A stretch of 64,000 bases of DNA, taken from NCBI GenBank assembly GCA_005502925.1, contig SCPD01000002.1:930001-994000 (forward strand), written 5' to 3'. The notes beneath the pieces were generated by a model. It saw nothing but the letters and a program-made list of their open reading frames with translations, searched no databases and had not been told where the DNA came from. Below, piece by piece: positions 17,008 through 24,370 of this stretch. Position 1 is the first letter of the stretch; every line of letters starts with the position of its first letter. This DNA is from Rhizobiales bacterium Y(2018) (lineage in GTDB: Bacteria > Pseudomonadota > Alphaproteobacteria > Rhizobiales > Aestuariivirgaceae). The translations under genes and the position numbers were made by a program.

Positions 17008-17687
17008 CGGTGATCCGCCATGGCCATGGCGGCGCGTGCCGCGCCGCCCGAAATGATGCCTTCCTCGAGCCGATAGACCCGGTCGACGATGCCGTCGATG
17101 AGCCCCAGGCTCTGCTCGACCAGCAGGATCGTCGTGCCGGTATTCTTCAACTCCGCGATTGTCTCCAGCATGGTGTCGACGAGCTTGGGCGCGAGGCCCA
17201 GCGACGGCTCGTCGATGGCGAGAAGCGCCGGGGCCGACATCAGGCCGCGGCCGAGCGCCAGCATCTGCGCCTCGCCGCCGCTCAAAGTGCGGGCGAGCTG
17301 CTCCTGCCGTTCGGCGAGCCGCGGATAGAGGTCGAAGACGCGTTTCAGCGAGGTTTGCTCGTGACCGCGTCCGCGCGCCAGGAAGGCGCCGAGCAGCAGG
17401 TTTTCCCTTACCGTCATGTCGGGGAACAGCCGGCGGTCCTCGGCGACATAGACGAGGCCGCGCTCGACGAGCTCGGATACGCTCCGGCGCCGGATGCTTT
17501 CGCCCGCATAGAGGATGTCGCCGGAAGCGACGGGGACCAGGCCGCACACGGCCTTGAGGAGCGTGCTTTTGCCATGCCCGTTGGCGCCGACGACGCCGAC
17601 GAGCTCGCCTTCGCCGACTTCGAGCGACACCCCATGCAGGATGTGGAGATCGTCATAGAAGACGTCGATATCGCACACGCTAAGCAA
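17004..17687 (-). CDS. ABC transporter ATP-binding protein (LivF family)
   Basis: A 227-residue ATPase with Walker A GANGHGKST, signature LSGGEAQML and Walker B LLAIDEPS, all intact. The start is the TTG at 17687, which gives the canonical N-terminus (M)LSVCDIDVFY, has GGAG at proper spacing and overlaps the LivG stop by eight bases; there is no suitable ATG. It is one of the two motor subunits of the importer and presumably pairs with the LivG-like subunit. Confidence 0.88.
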   Translation of the reverse strand: MLSVCDIDVFYDDLHILHGVSLEVGEGELVGVVGANGHGKSTLLKAVCGLVPVASGDILYAGESIRRRSVSELVERGLVYVAEDRRLFPDMTVRENLLLGAFLARGRGHEQTSLKRVFDLYPRLAERQEQLARTLSGGEAQMLALGRGLMSAPALLAIDEPSLGLAPKLVDTMLETIAELKNTGTTILLVEQSLGLIDGIVDRVYRLEEGIISGGAARAAMAMADHR

Positions 17688-18465
17688 AGTTCCGCGCTCC
17701 GAGATAGATATCGATGACGCGCGCATCGCGCAGCACCGCTTCCGGCTGGTCGAGGCAGAGCAGCGCTCCGGCATTGAGGATCAGTATCCGGTCGGAGAGA
17801 TCGGCGAGCGCGCGGACCTTGTGCTCGACGACGACCAGCGTGAGGCCAAGCGCGCTGTGCAGGCGCCGGAACAGCGCCACGAAGATCTCCACTTCCTCGG
17901 CATTAAGGCCGCTCAAGGGTTCGTCGAGGAAGACCAGCTTCGGTTCGGTGGCAAGTGCGGCGGCGAGCATGATACGCTTGCGGGTGAGGAGATCGGCCTG
18001 GCCGGCGGGCTGGCGCCGCTGTGCGGCCAGTCCGGTGATCGCGAGAGCCTCGTCGACCCGATCCTTGATCGCGTTGGTGCCGAGACGCTCGCCCGGGCCG
18101 AACAGCGCACCGGTCGCGACATTGTCCTCGACGGACATGGATGAGAAGACCTGCGGGATCTGGAAGGTGCGGGCGATGCCGAGGCCGCAATAACGATGGG
18201 CGGCGAGGCCCGCGACGGCCTGCCCCTCGAAGTTCAACGTGCCGCTCGTGGGCTTCAGCACCCCGGTGCAGACATTGAGGAGCGTGGATTTTCCCGCCCC
18301 GTTTGGCCCCGCTATGCCGAGGATCTCGCCGCTGCTTATATCGAAGCTCAAGCCATCGAGCGCCTTGAGGTTGCCGAACTGCTTGCTCACTTTATCGAGC
18401 GTCATGATCGGCACCGCCGCGACTTGCGCGGCGGTCCGTCCTGATTGCAGGGACTCTGCTTGCAT
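17680..18465 (-). CDS. ABC transporter ATP-binding protein (LivG family) with altered signature motif
   Basis: A 261-residue LivG-type ATPase. Walker A GPNGAGKS (about residues 53-60) and Walker B LVFLDEP (about 177-183) are intact. The ABC signature, normally LSxGQ, reads ADLLTRK at about 157-163, so the LSGGQ glycines are missing. A degenerate signature in one subunit would leave one of the two ATP sites weak, as in asymmetric ABC systems; the LivF partner is canonical. It lies 15 bases after the binding-protein gene. Confidence 0.88.
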   Translation of the reverse strand: MQAESLQSGRTAAQVAAVPIMTLDKVSKQFGNLKALDGLSFDISSGEILGIAGPNGAGKSTLLNVCTGVLKPTSGTLNFEGQAVAGLAAHRYCGLGIARTFQIPQVFSSMSVEDNVATGALFGPGERLGTNAIKDRVDEALAITGLAAQRRQPAGQADLLTRKRIMLAAALATEPKLVFLDEPLSGLNAEEVEIFVALFRRLHSALGLTLVVVEHKVRALADLSDRILILNAGALLCLDQPEAVLRDARVIDIYLGARNFA

Positions 18466-18480
18466 CGGCCGCGTACCGGC

Positions 18481-19710
18481 TTACTTCGCCCAATCCGGCA
18501 TCGCAAAGTCGCCGGTCTTGCGCGTGCCGATCATCAAAGGCTTCAGGGCCTTGTCATGGACCTGGAAGAGGAAGGCCGGCTGGCTCGCATCGCTGGTCGG
18601 GATCTTGAACTTGTCGTCGAATTTGAGCGTGCCGGTGAGGCCTTTGAAGCTCATTTCCTTGAGCGCCTTGACGACGGCGGCGTGATCGGAGGCGCTGCCC
18701 GCGGTCTTGACCGCCGCCGCCCACATGTTCACTTCGTCATAAAGCTGCGCGGCGAGGCTCCAGGGTGGCGTTTCGTTATAGGCGGCCTGCCATCTCTTGA
18801 CGAAGGCATCGCCTTCGGGGCCGGGCAATTGCGCCGACAATGTCATGCCGAGTACGCCCTCGACCTTGCCCTGCGCGACCACGTCGCCGAAAGCCGGCAC
18901 GCTCGCGGCATAGCCGGCATTCACCACCGCGCCTTTGACCGGATTGTCGAAATATTGCTGCAGGAATGTATAGGTCAGCCCGGCATCCAGCACTTCGATA
19001 TGGACGAGGGCCGGCTGTGCTTCGCGGATCTTGCTGAGGATGCCTTGCCACTGCACGCTTTCATACGGCACCTCTTCATTCATCACGACTTCCCAGCCCT
19101 GCGCCGTGGCAGCGTCGGCCATCGCCTTGGTGAGGCCCGATTCCCATTCATAGGGACCGTGCACGATGGCGATTTTCTTGTTGGGGAACTGGTGGCCGAG
19201 CGCATTCAGCTGGTCGAACATGACCTTGCCATAGGAGGCTTCGACGTCGGACGCGTTGAAGATGCTGGTGCAGCCCATGCTGTTCATCATCTCCACCACG
19301 CTGGTGAAGGCGTCATTGTGAATGAAAGGCACGCCTTGCGGGCAGAAGGCCGGAATATCGGGGCCGAAGCCGCCATAGCCGGTGACGATGAAATCGGACT
19401 TGCCGCGGTCGATGAGATTGGCGGCGGCGGCCTGCAGCTTGTCGGGAGACAGGTCGCCGATATCGAAGAAGGTCACTTCCACTTGCTGGCCGAGTACGCC
19501 GCCGGCCTTGTTCAGGTCTTCCACGGCGAGCTTGATGGCCTTTTCCATGACGCCGCCGTCGCTGGCGAAGGGGCCGGTCTGCGGAATGGGGGCGCCGATC
19601 TTGATCGTATCGGCTTGCGCGGTCATGGCCGCGGTTGAGGCGACAGTCGTCGCCAGCGCCACGCCGGCAAGCTCACGGGCTGCCTTGCGCAGCAGTGATT
19701 GGAGGTTCAT
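18481..19710 (-). CDS. Branched-chain-type ABC transporter substrate-binding protein
   Basis: A 409-residue periplasmic type I binding protein. The N-terminal signal peptide (hydrophobic stretch ending near TAQADT) is followed by IKIGAPIPQTGPFASDGGVMEKAIKLAVEDLN, characteristic of Peripla_BP_6. The ATG at 19710 has a strong GGAGG ribosome site. It is the first gene of the operon binding protein-LivG-LivF-LivH-LivM-Rieske-ureohydrolases. The ligand is unknown; context suggests a guanidino or methylated nitrogen compound. A LuxR regulator lies just upstream on the same strand. Confidence 0.9.
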   Translation of the reverse strand: MNLQSLLRKAARELAGVALATTVASTAAMTAQADTIKIGAPIPQTGPFASDGGVMEKAIKLAVEDLNKAGGVLGQQVEVTFFDIGDLSPDKLQAAAANLIDRGKSDFIVTGYGGFGPDIPAFCPQGVPFIHNDAFTSVVEMMNSMGCTSIFNASDVEASYGKVMFDQLNALGHQFPNKKIAIVHGPYEWESGLTKAMADAATAQGWEVVMNEEVPYESVQWQGILSKIREAQPALVHIEVLDAGLTYTFLQQYFDNPVKGAVVNAGYAASVPAFGDVVAQGKVEGVLGMTLSAQLPGPEGDAFVKRWQAAYNETPPWSLAAQLYDEVNMWAAAVKTAGSASDHAAVVKALKEMSFKGLTGTLKFDDKFKIPTSDASQPAFLFQVHDKALKPLMIGTRKTGDFAMPDWAK

Positions 19711-19829
19711 CGAGGTTTTCCTTCCCTATCGACGTATGAATTCCCAGCTCTGGCGGCTGGTGCTCAACGTTCGGGAAGCAAGTAGATCATCGGCCTTTGG
19801 CACTGACAATGGTGACAACTGATACCATA

Positions 19830-19873
19830 GCATCGGCCCGAGAAGTGTACGCGGTTCTCGGAAAAGCCGATGC
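19830..19873. repeat. 44-base palindromic repeat, copy 1
   Basis: Hairpin with outer arms GCATCGGC and GCCGATGC and inner arms CCGAGAA and TTCTCGG around a ten-base loop. An almost identical copy lies at 21037-21080, so the two copies frame the LuxR gene. The layout matches the palindromic repeats common in Hyphomicrobiales. It may also act as a terminator after luxR. Confidence 0.75.
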
Positions 19874-19884
19874 GCATAAAGTCC

Positions 19885-20949
19885 TCACGCGCCGTTCAGC
19901 TGGTCCTTGAAAATACGGTCAAAAATCAGCGAGGTGATCTCGCGTTCAGAGGTCACGTCGAGCTTGCTGTAGAGCCGGTGCTTGTGGTTGCGCACCGTTC
20001 CGGCGCCGATATCGAGACGCTTGGCGATCGCCGCCGTCGACATGCCGCGCAAGCCATGCCGGAGGATCTCGCACTCGCGCGGCGTCAGCTGGTAGTCCGT
20101 GATCATCTGGCTGAACAGATTGTCGATGGCGAGATAGCCCGGCGAGCGGCGCTCGACGACGAAGACGCGGCCGCCCGGCGCCACCGCATTGCCGTCCTCG
20201 AGCTTTTCCCAATGCACGACATCGAGCTCGTCGAGCGAATGCACGCCTTCGCTCGAATCCTGCGAGACCGCGCAGATGGCGTCTTCCGCCGCTGCGGTCA
20301 CCTTGCCGCTCCACACCCCGTTGCGGAAGCAGGGCTTGCCCTCGTCGTCGACCACCATCACGGCGAGCTGGCTGTCATTGAGATAGCCGCCGCGATGGCC
20401 GGAGAGGCTGCTTACAATGTGCAGCCGGTGCAGATTTTCGAGGAGCGGATAGATGTGCCTGATGAACTCCACTTCGCCGGGCTCGAAAGGCCGGTCGTCG
20501 AGATCGAGGCAGAGCGCCACCCAGACGCCGCCCACCGCCGGCAGGAGGACGACGATCTCGTCATAGATGCGGGCCGAGTGATAGAGATTCTCGAAATAGA
20601 GGTTGTCGTTGCCTTCGCGACGCATCTGCAGCGCCGTCATCACGCGGTCGGGAACCTGGGTGCGCACCAGATGCAGCAACGGGTCGATGCGGTAGAGCTC
20701 CCGCATATAGGTGACTTCGGCTTCGGCGGTGAGCGAGTAATTGGCCAGGAACTGCGGCTTGGCGAATTGCGCATAACGCACCGCGATCTGCCGTTCGCAA
20801 CCGAGGAGGCGGCCGAGGACCGCCAAAGCGGCGCTGTAGAAGTTCCGCGCCCCGATAACCTCCACGAGTCCCGCCATCTCGGTCATGAGCTGTGGCAGGT
20901 CGAGCCTGTTGTCCGCTGGCAGGGGAAGCGATGAATTCTGCGCGAGCAC
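19885..20949 (-). CDS. LuxR family transcriptional regulator
   Basis: A 354-residue regulator with a long N-terminal sensory region (no clear PAS or acyl-homoserine-lactone signature by eye) and a C-terminal LuxR-type HTH of about 65 residues (LTPRECEILRHGLRGMSTAAIAKRL, then GTVRNHKHRLYSKL). The only early start is GTG at 20949 without a good ribosome site; an internal ATG (MTEMAGL) about 21 codons in is an alternative. It sits directly upstream of the ABC/Rieske/ureohydrolase operon on the same strand, so it is the likely regulator of that operon. Confidence 0.85.
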   Translation of the reverse strand: MLAQNSSLPLPADNRLDLPQLMTEMAGLVEVIGARNFYSAALAVLGRLLGCERQIAVRYAQFAKPQFLANYSLTAEAEVTYMRELYRIDPLLHLVRTQVPDRVMTALQMRREGNDNLYFENLYHSARIYDEIVVLLPAVGGVWVALCLDLDDRPFEPGEVEFIRHIYPLLENLHRLHIVSSLSGHRGGYLNDSQLAVMVVDDEGKPCFRNGVWSGKVTAAAEDAICAVSQDSSEGVHSLDELDVVHWEKLEDGNAVAPGGRVFVVERRSPGYLAIDNLFSQMITDYQLTPRECEILRHGLRGMSTAAIAKRLDIGAGTVRNHKHRLYSKLDVTSEREITSLIFDRIFKDQLNGA

Positions 20950-21036
20950 GAAAATATCCGGTATCGACGTATGACCCTTCAGGAGCGAAAGCCTAGGAAA
21001 ATTATATACTCAAATCAATGTCTTTGCGCCTTTAGA

Positions 21037-21080
21037 GCATCGGCCCGAGAAGTGCGTGCGGTTCTCGGATAAGCCGATGC
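21037..21080. repeat. 44-base palindromic repeat, copy 2
   Basis: Same hairpin as at 19830-19873, differing only in three loop bases and one spacer base. It is preceded by TTTAGA and followed by a purine-rich stretch. It lies in the otherwise empty region between luxR and otnK. Confidence 0.75.
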
Positions 21081-21189
21081 GCAAAAGCAAAAAGATAGAC
21101 CGTTGCCGCTCCGGTTGACGGTTAGGCGGGCCGTCCCTATCGTGACCTAGGAATTTCGCGAAGAAGCCGGCAAAGGACGATCGCTTTTA

Positions 21190-22461
21190 ATGCTGCTCGG
21201 GGTTGTAGCGGACGACTTTACCGGCGCCAGTGACATCGCCAACACGCTGGCGAAGGGCTTGGCCGGCCAGGGCGGTCTGAAGACCGCGCAATTTCTGAAT
21301 GTGCCGAGCACGAGGGCGCCGGCCGATATCGAAGCCGGCGTGGTCGCCCTGAAGAGCCGGTCCATTGCCGCCGCCGATGCCGTCGCCCAGTCGCTCGCGG
21401 CGCTGCGCTGGCTCAAGGACCAAGGCTGCCGGCAGATCGTCTTCAAATATTGCTCCACCTTCGATTCGACGCCCGACGGGAATATCGGACCGGTGGCCGA
21501 GGCGCTGGCGGCCGCGCTCGATCAGCAGGGTGTGGTCGTATGTCCGGCTTTTCCGGGGGCGGGACGCACCATCTATCAGGGGCATCTCTTCGTTCATGAC
21601 CGCCTCCTCAGCGAGTCCGGTCTCGAGAAGCATCCGCTCAATCCGATGACCGACCCCGACATCCGCCGCTGGCTCGCCCGCCAGGCGAAACATCCGGTCG
21701 GCCTCGTTGCCTGGCCTTCGGTGCGCCAGGGGCCCGAGCGGATTGCCGCGGAATTGCAACAGGCGGTGCTACGTGGTGAGCACCTGGTCGTCGTGGACGC
21801 CATCACCGACGACGATCTGGTCGCCATTGGCCGCGCTGCCGCAACGGCGCCGCTTTTGACCGGCGGCTCGGGCATCGCGCTCGGCCTGCCGGGGAATTTC
21901 ATCGCCGCCGGTCTCGCGAAAGGAGCGCGGCCGCAAGTCGCTGGCGTGAGCGGGCCCGAGGCCGTACTCGCCGGCAGCTGCTCGGGGGCCACGCGCGGCC
22001 AGATCGAGCATCACAGGCGCCGGCATCCCGTGCTCGCGATCGATGTCGACAAGGTGATGCGCGGCGCGTCCGGCGCCGATGACATCGTGACATTCGTCCT
22101 CGCTAATGCGGGCAAGGCGCCGCTCGTTTATTCATCGGGAGCGCCCGAGGACGTGAAGGCGCTTCAGGACCGTTACGGCCGCGAGAAGGTCGCCCATAGG
22201 CTGGATCGGCTCTTCGCCGATGCGGCGCAGGGCCTCGTGGCGAAAGGTATTCGCCGTCTCGTCGTCGCCGGTGGCGAGACGTCGGGCGCGGTCGTGTCCG
22301 CCCTGGATCTCGGCGCCCTGACAGTCGGACCGGAGATCGACCCGGGCGTTCCCGTGCTGGTCGCCGAGGGAAAGTCTCCGATCGCGCTGGCGCTCAAATC
22401 AGGCAATTTCGGTGCGTCGGACTTCTTCGCCAAGGCCCTTGCGCGGCTGGCAGGCGCATGA
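21190..22461 (+). CDS. otnK: 3-oxo-tetronate kinase OtnK
   Basis: A 423-residue four-carbon acid sugar kinase (formerly DUF1537). The N-terminal domain starts LLGVVADDFTGASDIANTLAK with the substrate-binding DDFTG motif, and the C-terminal nucleotide-binding domain carries the GGETSGAVVSALD and GPEIDPGVPV motifs. It phosphorylates 3-oxo-tetronate during D-threonate, L-threonate or D-erythronate breakdown. It overlaps the start of otnC by four bases, the usual pairing. Because otnC is broken here, the pathway may not be complete from this locus. Confidence 0.93.
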   Translation: MLLGVVADDFTGASDIANTLAKGLAGQGGLKTAQFLNVPSTRAPADIEAGVVALKSRSIAAADAVAQSLAALRWLKDQGCRQIVFKYCSTFDSTPDGNIGPVAEALAAALDQQGVVVCPAFPGAGRTIYQGHLFVHDRLLSESGLEKHPLNPMTDPDIRRWLARQAKHPVGLVAWPSVRQGPERIAAELQQAVLRGEHLVVVDAITDDDLVAIGRAAATAPLLTGGSGIALGLPGNFIAAGLAKGARPQVAGVSGPEAVLAGSCSGATRGQIEHHRRRHPVLAIDVDKVMRGASGADDIVTFVLANAGKAPLVYSSGAPEDVKALQDRYGREKVAHRLDRLFADAAQGLVAKGIRRLVVAGGETSGAVVSALDLGALTVGPEIDPGVPVLVAEGKSPIALALKSGNFGASDFFAKALARLAGA

Positions 22462-23215
22462 CGGCGGAAATCCAGATCCGCGAGGACATCGCCCGGCTCG
22501 CGAAGTCGCTTTATGATCGCGGCTTCTCGGTGGGCTCGGCCGGCAATATCAGCGCCGCCGTCGCCGACGGGCTGCTCATCACGCCGACCATTCCTGTCTG
22601 GGCTTCCTCGACCCGGCACGTATCTCCAAGTTCGACACGGACGGGCACCACATTTCCGGCGACAAACCGTCGAAGGAGATTTTCCTCCACCGCGCCTTCT
22701 AGAGCGCTTCCCGCCAAAGTTGCTCGACTTTGGCGATAAGGAAGCGCTCCAGACTATATGTATTTCGAGCCCTTTTTACCCGTTTTGATCGAATCGGAAC
22801 GATTCGATCAAAACGGGAAGGGCTCTATGAGACACGGCCCGCGACCGGCGCCGTGGTCCATCTGCACTCGACCTATGCCACGGCACTTTCCTGCCTTGCG
22901 GACATAGATGCGGAGGACTGCGTTCCTCCGCTCACCCCCTATGCGATCATGCGCGTTGGACAGGTGAGGCTGGTGCCCTATGTCAGGCCCGGCGATGCAA
23001 AGGCGGGCGACCTCATTCGCGCCCTCGGTGGTTGCCATTCCGCCGTTCTGCTCGCCAATCATGGGCCCGTGGTGGCGGGCAAGGACATCGCGTCCGCGGT
23101 CTATGCCGCCGAGGAGTTGGAGGAAACGGCGAAGCTCCTGCTTTTCCTACGCGGCATGCGGACGCGTCTGCTGACGGTGGAACAGGTGAACGAGCTGAAA
23201 TCAGTGTTCGGCTGA
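22458..23215 (+). pseudogene. otnC: Broken 3-oxo-tetronate 4-phosphate decarboxylase (otnC), class II aldolase family
   Basis: The intact protein would be about 210 residues. Frame 1 gives the N-terminus to about LLITPT. Near 22590 one base appears to be lost (ACCATTCC where ACCAATTCC would keep frame), and the reading continues one frame over as CLGFLDPARISKFDTDG to HRAF. There a 124-base hairpin element interrupts the gene (22702-22825), after which the coding resumes as YETRPATGAVVHLHST with the metal-binding HLHS and later NHGPVVAG motifs intact to the end. Two independent lesions make a functional product unlikely. Confidence 0.88.
22702..22825. mobile_element. 124-base double-hairpin MITE-like element inserted in otnC
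   Basis: Ends are GAGCGCTT and AAGGGCTC (inverted, 7 of 8 matching), flanked on both sides by TA. Removing the element plus one TA restores the reading HRAF-YETRP, so TA is a target-site duplication. Inside are two hairpins: GAGCGCTTCC-CGCCAAAG with their complements, and an 18-base perfect stem starting CCCGTTTTGATC. There is no coding capacity. TA duplication is typical of IS630/Tc1-type transposition, so a non-autonomous element moved by such a transposase is the best guess. Confidence 0.8.
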
Positions 23216-23248
23216 TCCGATGGGAAAACGCCATCGGGCGCCCAGCTT

Positions 23249-23725
23249 CTATTTCAGGGCGGCGAAATTCGCATGAGCGGAGATGAGCCACTGGCCATCC
23301 ACCCGCCGGAACACCGATAGCCGTGGCGAGTTTGCTTCGACGGTTTTCCCCTCGATGGACTGATCCGTCTCGATCCGGTAGCGCAGGACCATGACGTCGC
23401 CCGCTCCCCTGGCCACGATATCGCTGAATTTGGAGCGGATCTTCTGGTTCGGGAGAGATTTGAGGTAGCTCGTCTTGTCATGGCCGGTGCCGTCCGATCG
23501 CAGGATCTGGTATTCCGGTGCCAGGACTTTTTCGACCTTGGCGGGATCGCCGGAAAAAAGCGCATCCGCCCAGGGATCGAGAGCCTTCAGGGCTTCTTCC
23601 TCGGAGACTTCTACCGCTGCAGCGGCGCTTCCCGCTCCCACTGCGAGGGCGGAGATCGTCGCCAATGCGGCAATCGAAAAATCCCTGCGGGTGGATGTCT
23701 TCCTGTCCTGCGCTTGCTCGATCAT
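23249..23725 (-). CDS. Exported NTF2-like (SnoaL/DUF4440) protein, copy A
   Basis: A 158-residue protein. The N-terminus has a twin-arginine motif (STRRDFSIAALA) and hydrophobic stretch ending in ASAAAA-type residues, so Tat export is expected. The mature part is an NTF2-like cone fold (EEEALKALDPWADALFSGD, then QWLISAHANFAAL). NTF2-like proteins can bind small ligands or be enzymes; no catalytic motif is clear. It is a close duplicate of the next gene, sharing the leader and most core residues. Confidence 0.82.
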   Translation of the reverse strand: MIEQAQDRKTSTRRDFSIAALATISALAVGAGSAAAAVEVSEEEALKALDPWADALFSGDPAKVEKVLAPEYQILRSDGTGHDKTSYLKSLPNQKIRSKFSDIVARGAGDVMVLRYRIETDQSIEGKTVEANSPRLSVFRRVDGQWLISAHANFAALK

Positions 23726-23819
23726 GAAACCCTCATTGATTGCCGCCGCCGGCGCGGATCGGATTTCGATAACCTAGCGTCAATGCGGGTGTGGCGACAA
23801 GATGCTCGATCTGACTTCA

Positions 23820-24293
23820 TCATCCCAGGGCGGCAAAATTCGCATGCGCTGAGATCAGCCAGTGACCAGCCTCCCGTCGAAACACCGACAGGCGGGGCGA
23901 GATTCCCTTGACCGCCTTGCCGTCAATGGTCTGGTCCGTCTCTATGCGATAGCGCACGACCATGACATCGCCAGTGCCGGTTGCGATAATGTCGCTGAAT
24001 TTGGAACGGATCTGATGGCGTGGCAGCGCCTTGAGGTAGCTAGCCTTGTCATGGCCGCGCCCATCGGACCGCAAAATCTGGAATTCCGGCGCCAGGACCT
24101 TGTCGACCACTGCGGGATCGCCGGTGAAGACCGCCTCTATCCACGGATCGAGCGCCTTCAGGGCTTCTTCCGGCGAGATTTCTTCCGCCGCAGCGGCACC
24201 CGCGCCCAGCGCGAGCGCGGACAGGCCGGCCAGCGCGGCCAATGAAAAATCCCTGCGTGTGGATGTTTTTCCGTCCTGCGCCTGCGTGTTCAT
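23820..24293 (-). CDS. Exported NTF2-like (SnoaL/DUF4440) protein, copy B
   Basis: A 157-residue paralogue of the protein at 23249-23725, with the same STRRDFSLAALAG Tat leader, the same EEALKALDPW start of the mature domain and the same HWLISAHANFAAL end. The tandem arrangement with about 95 bases between copies shows a local duplication. Substitutions are spread over the whole length, so the duplication is not recent and both copies seem maintained. Confidence 0.82.
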   Translation of the reverse strand: MNTQAQDGKTSTRRDFSLAALAGLSALALGAGAAAAEEISPEEALKALDPWIEAVFTGDPAVVDKVLAPEFQILRSDGRGHDKASYLKALPRHQIRSKFSDIIATGTGDVMVVRYRIETDQTIDGKAVKGISPRLSVFRREAGHWLISAHANFAALG

Positions 24294-24370
24294 AGGATCC
24301 CCTTCATGGATGCCGCAACCATTGATGCCCCGACGCGATTTTCTACGCTAACGCAACGAGGCGGTCCCGG

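Noticed and set aside
22458-22739. Intact small protein of 93 residues at the start of otnC
   Set aside because: Only the first half is aldolase-like; the rest is the out-of-frame reading after the frameshift and into the inserted element.
22730-23215. Independent 161-residue aldolase gene
   Set aside because: Its first 30 codons read through the hairpin element; the true coding part is the C-terminal piece of the broken otnC.
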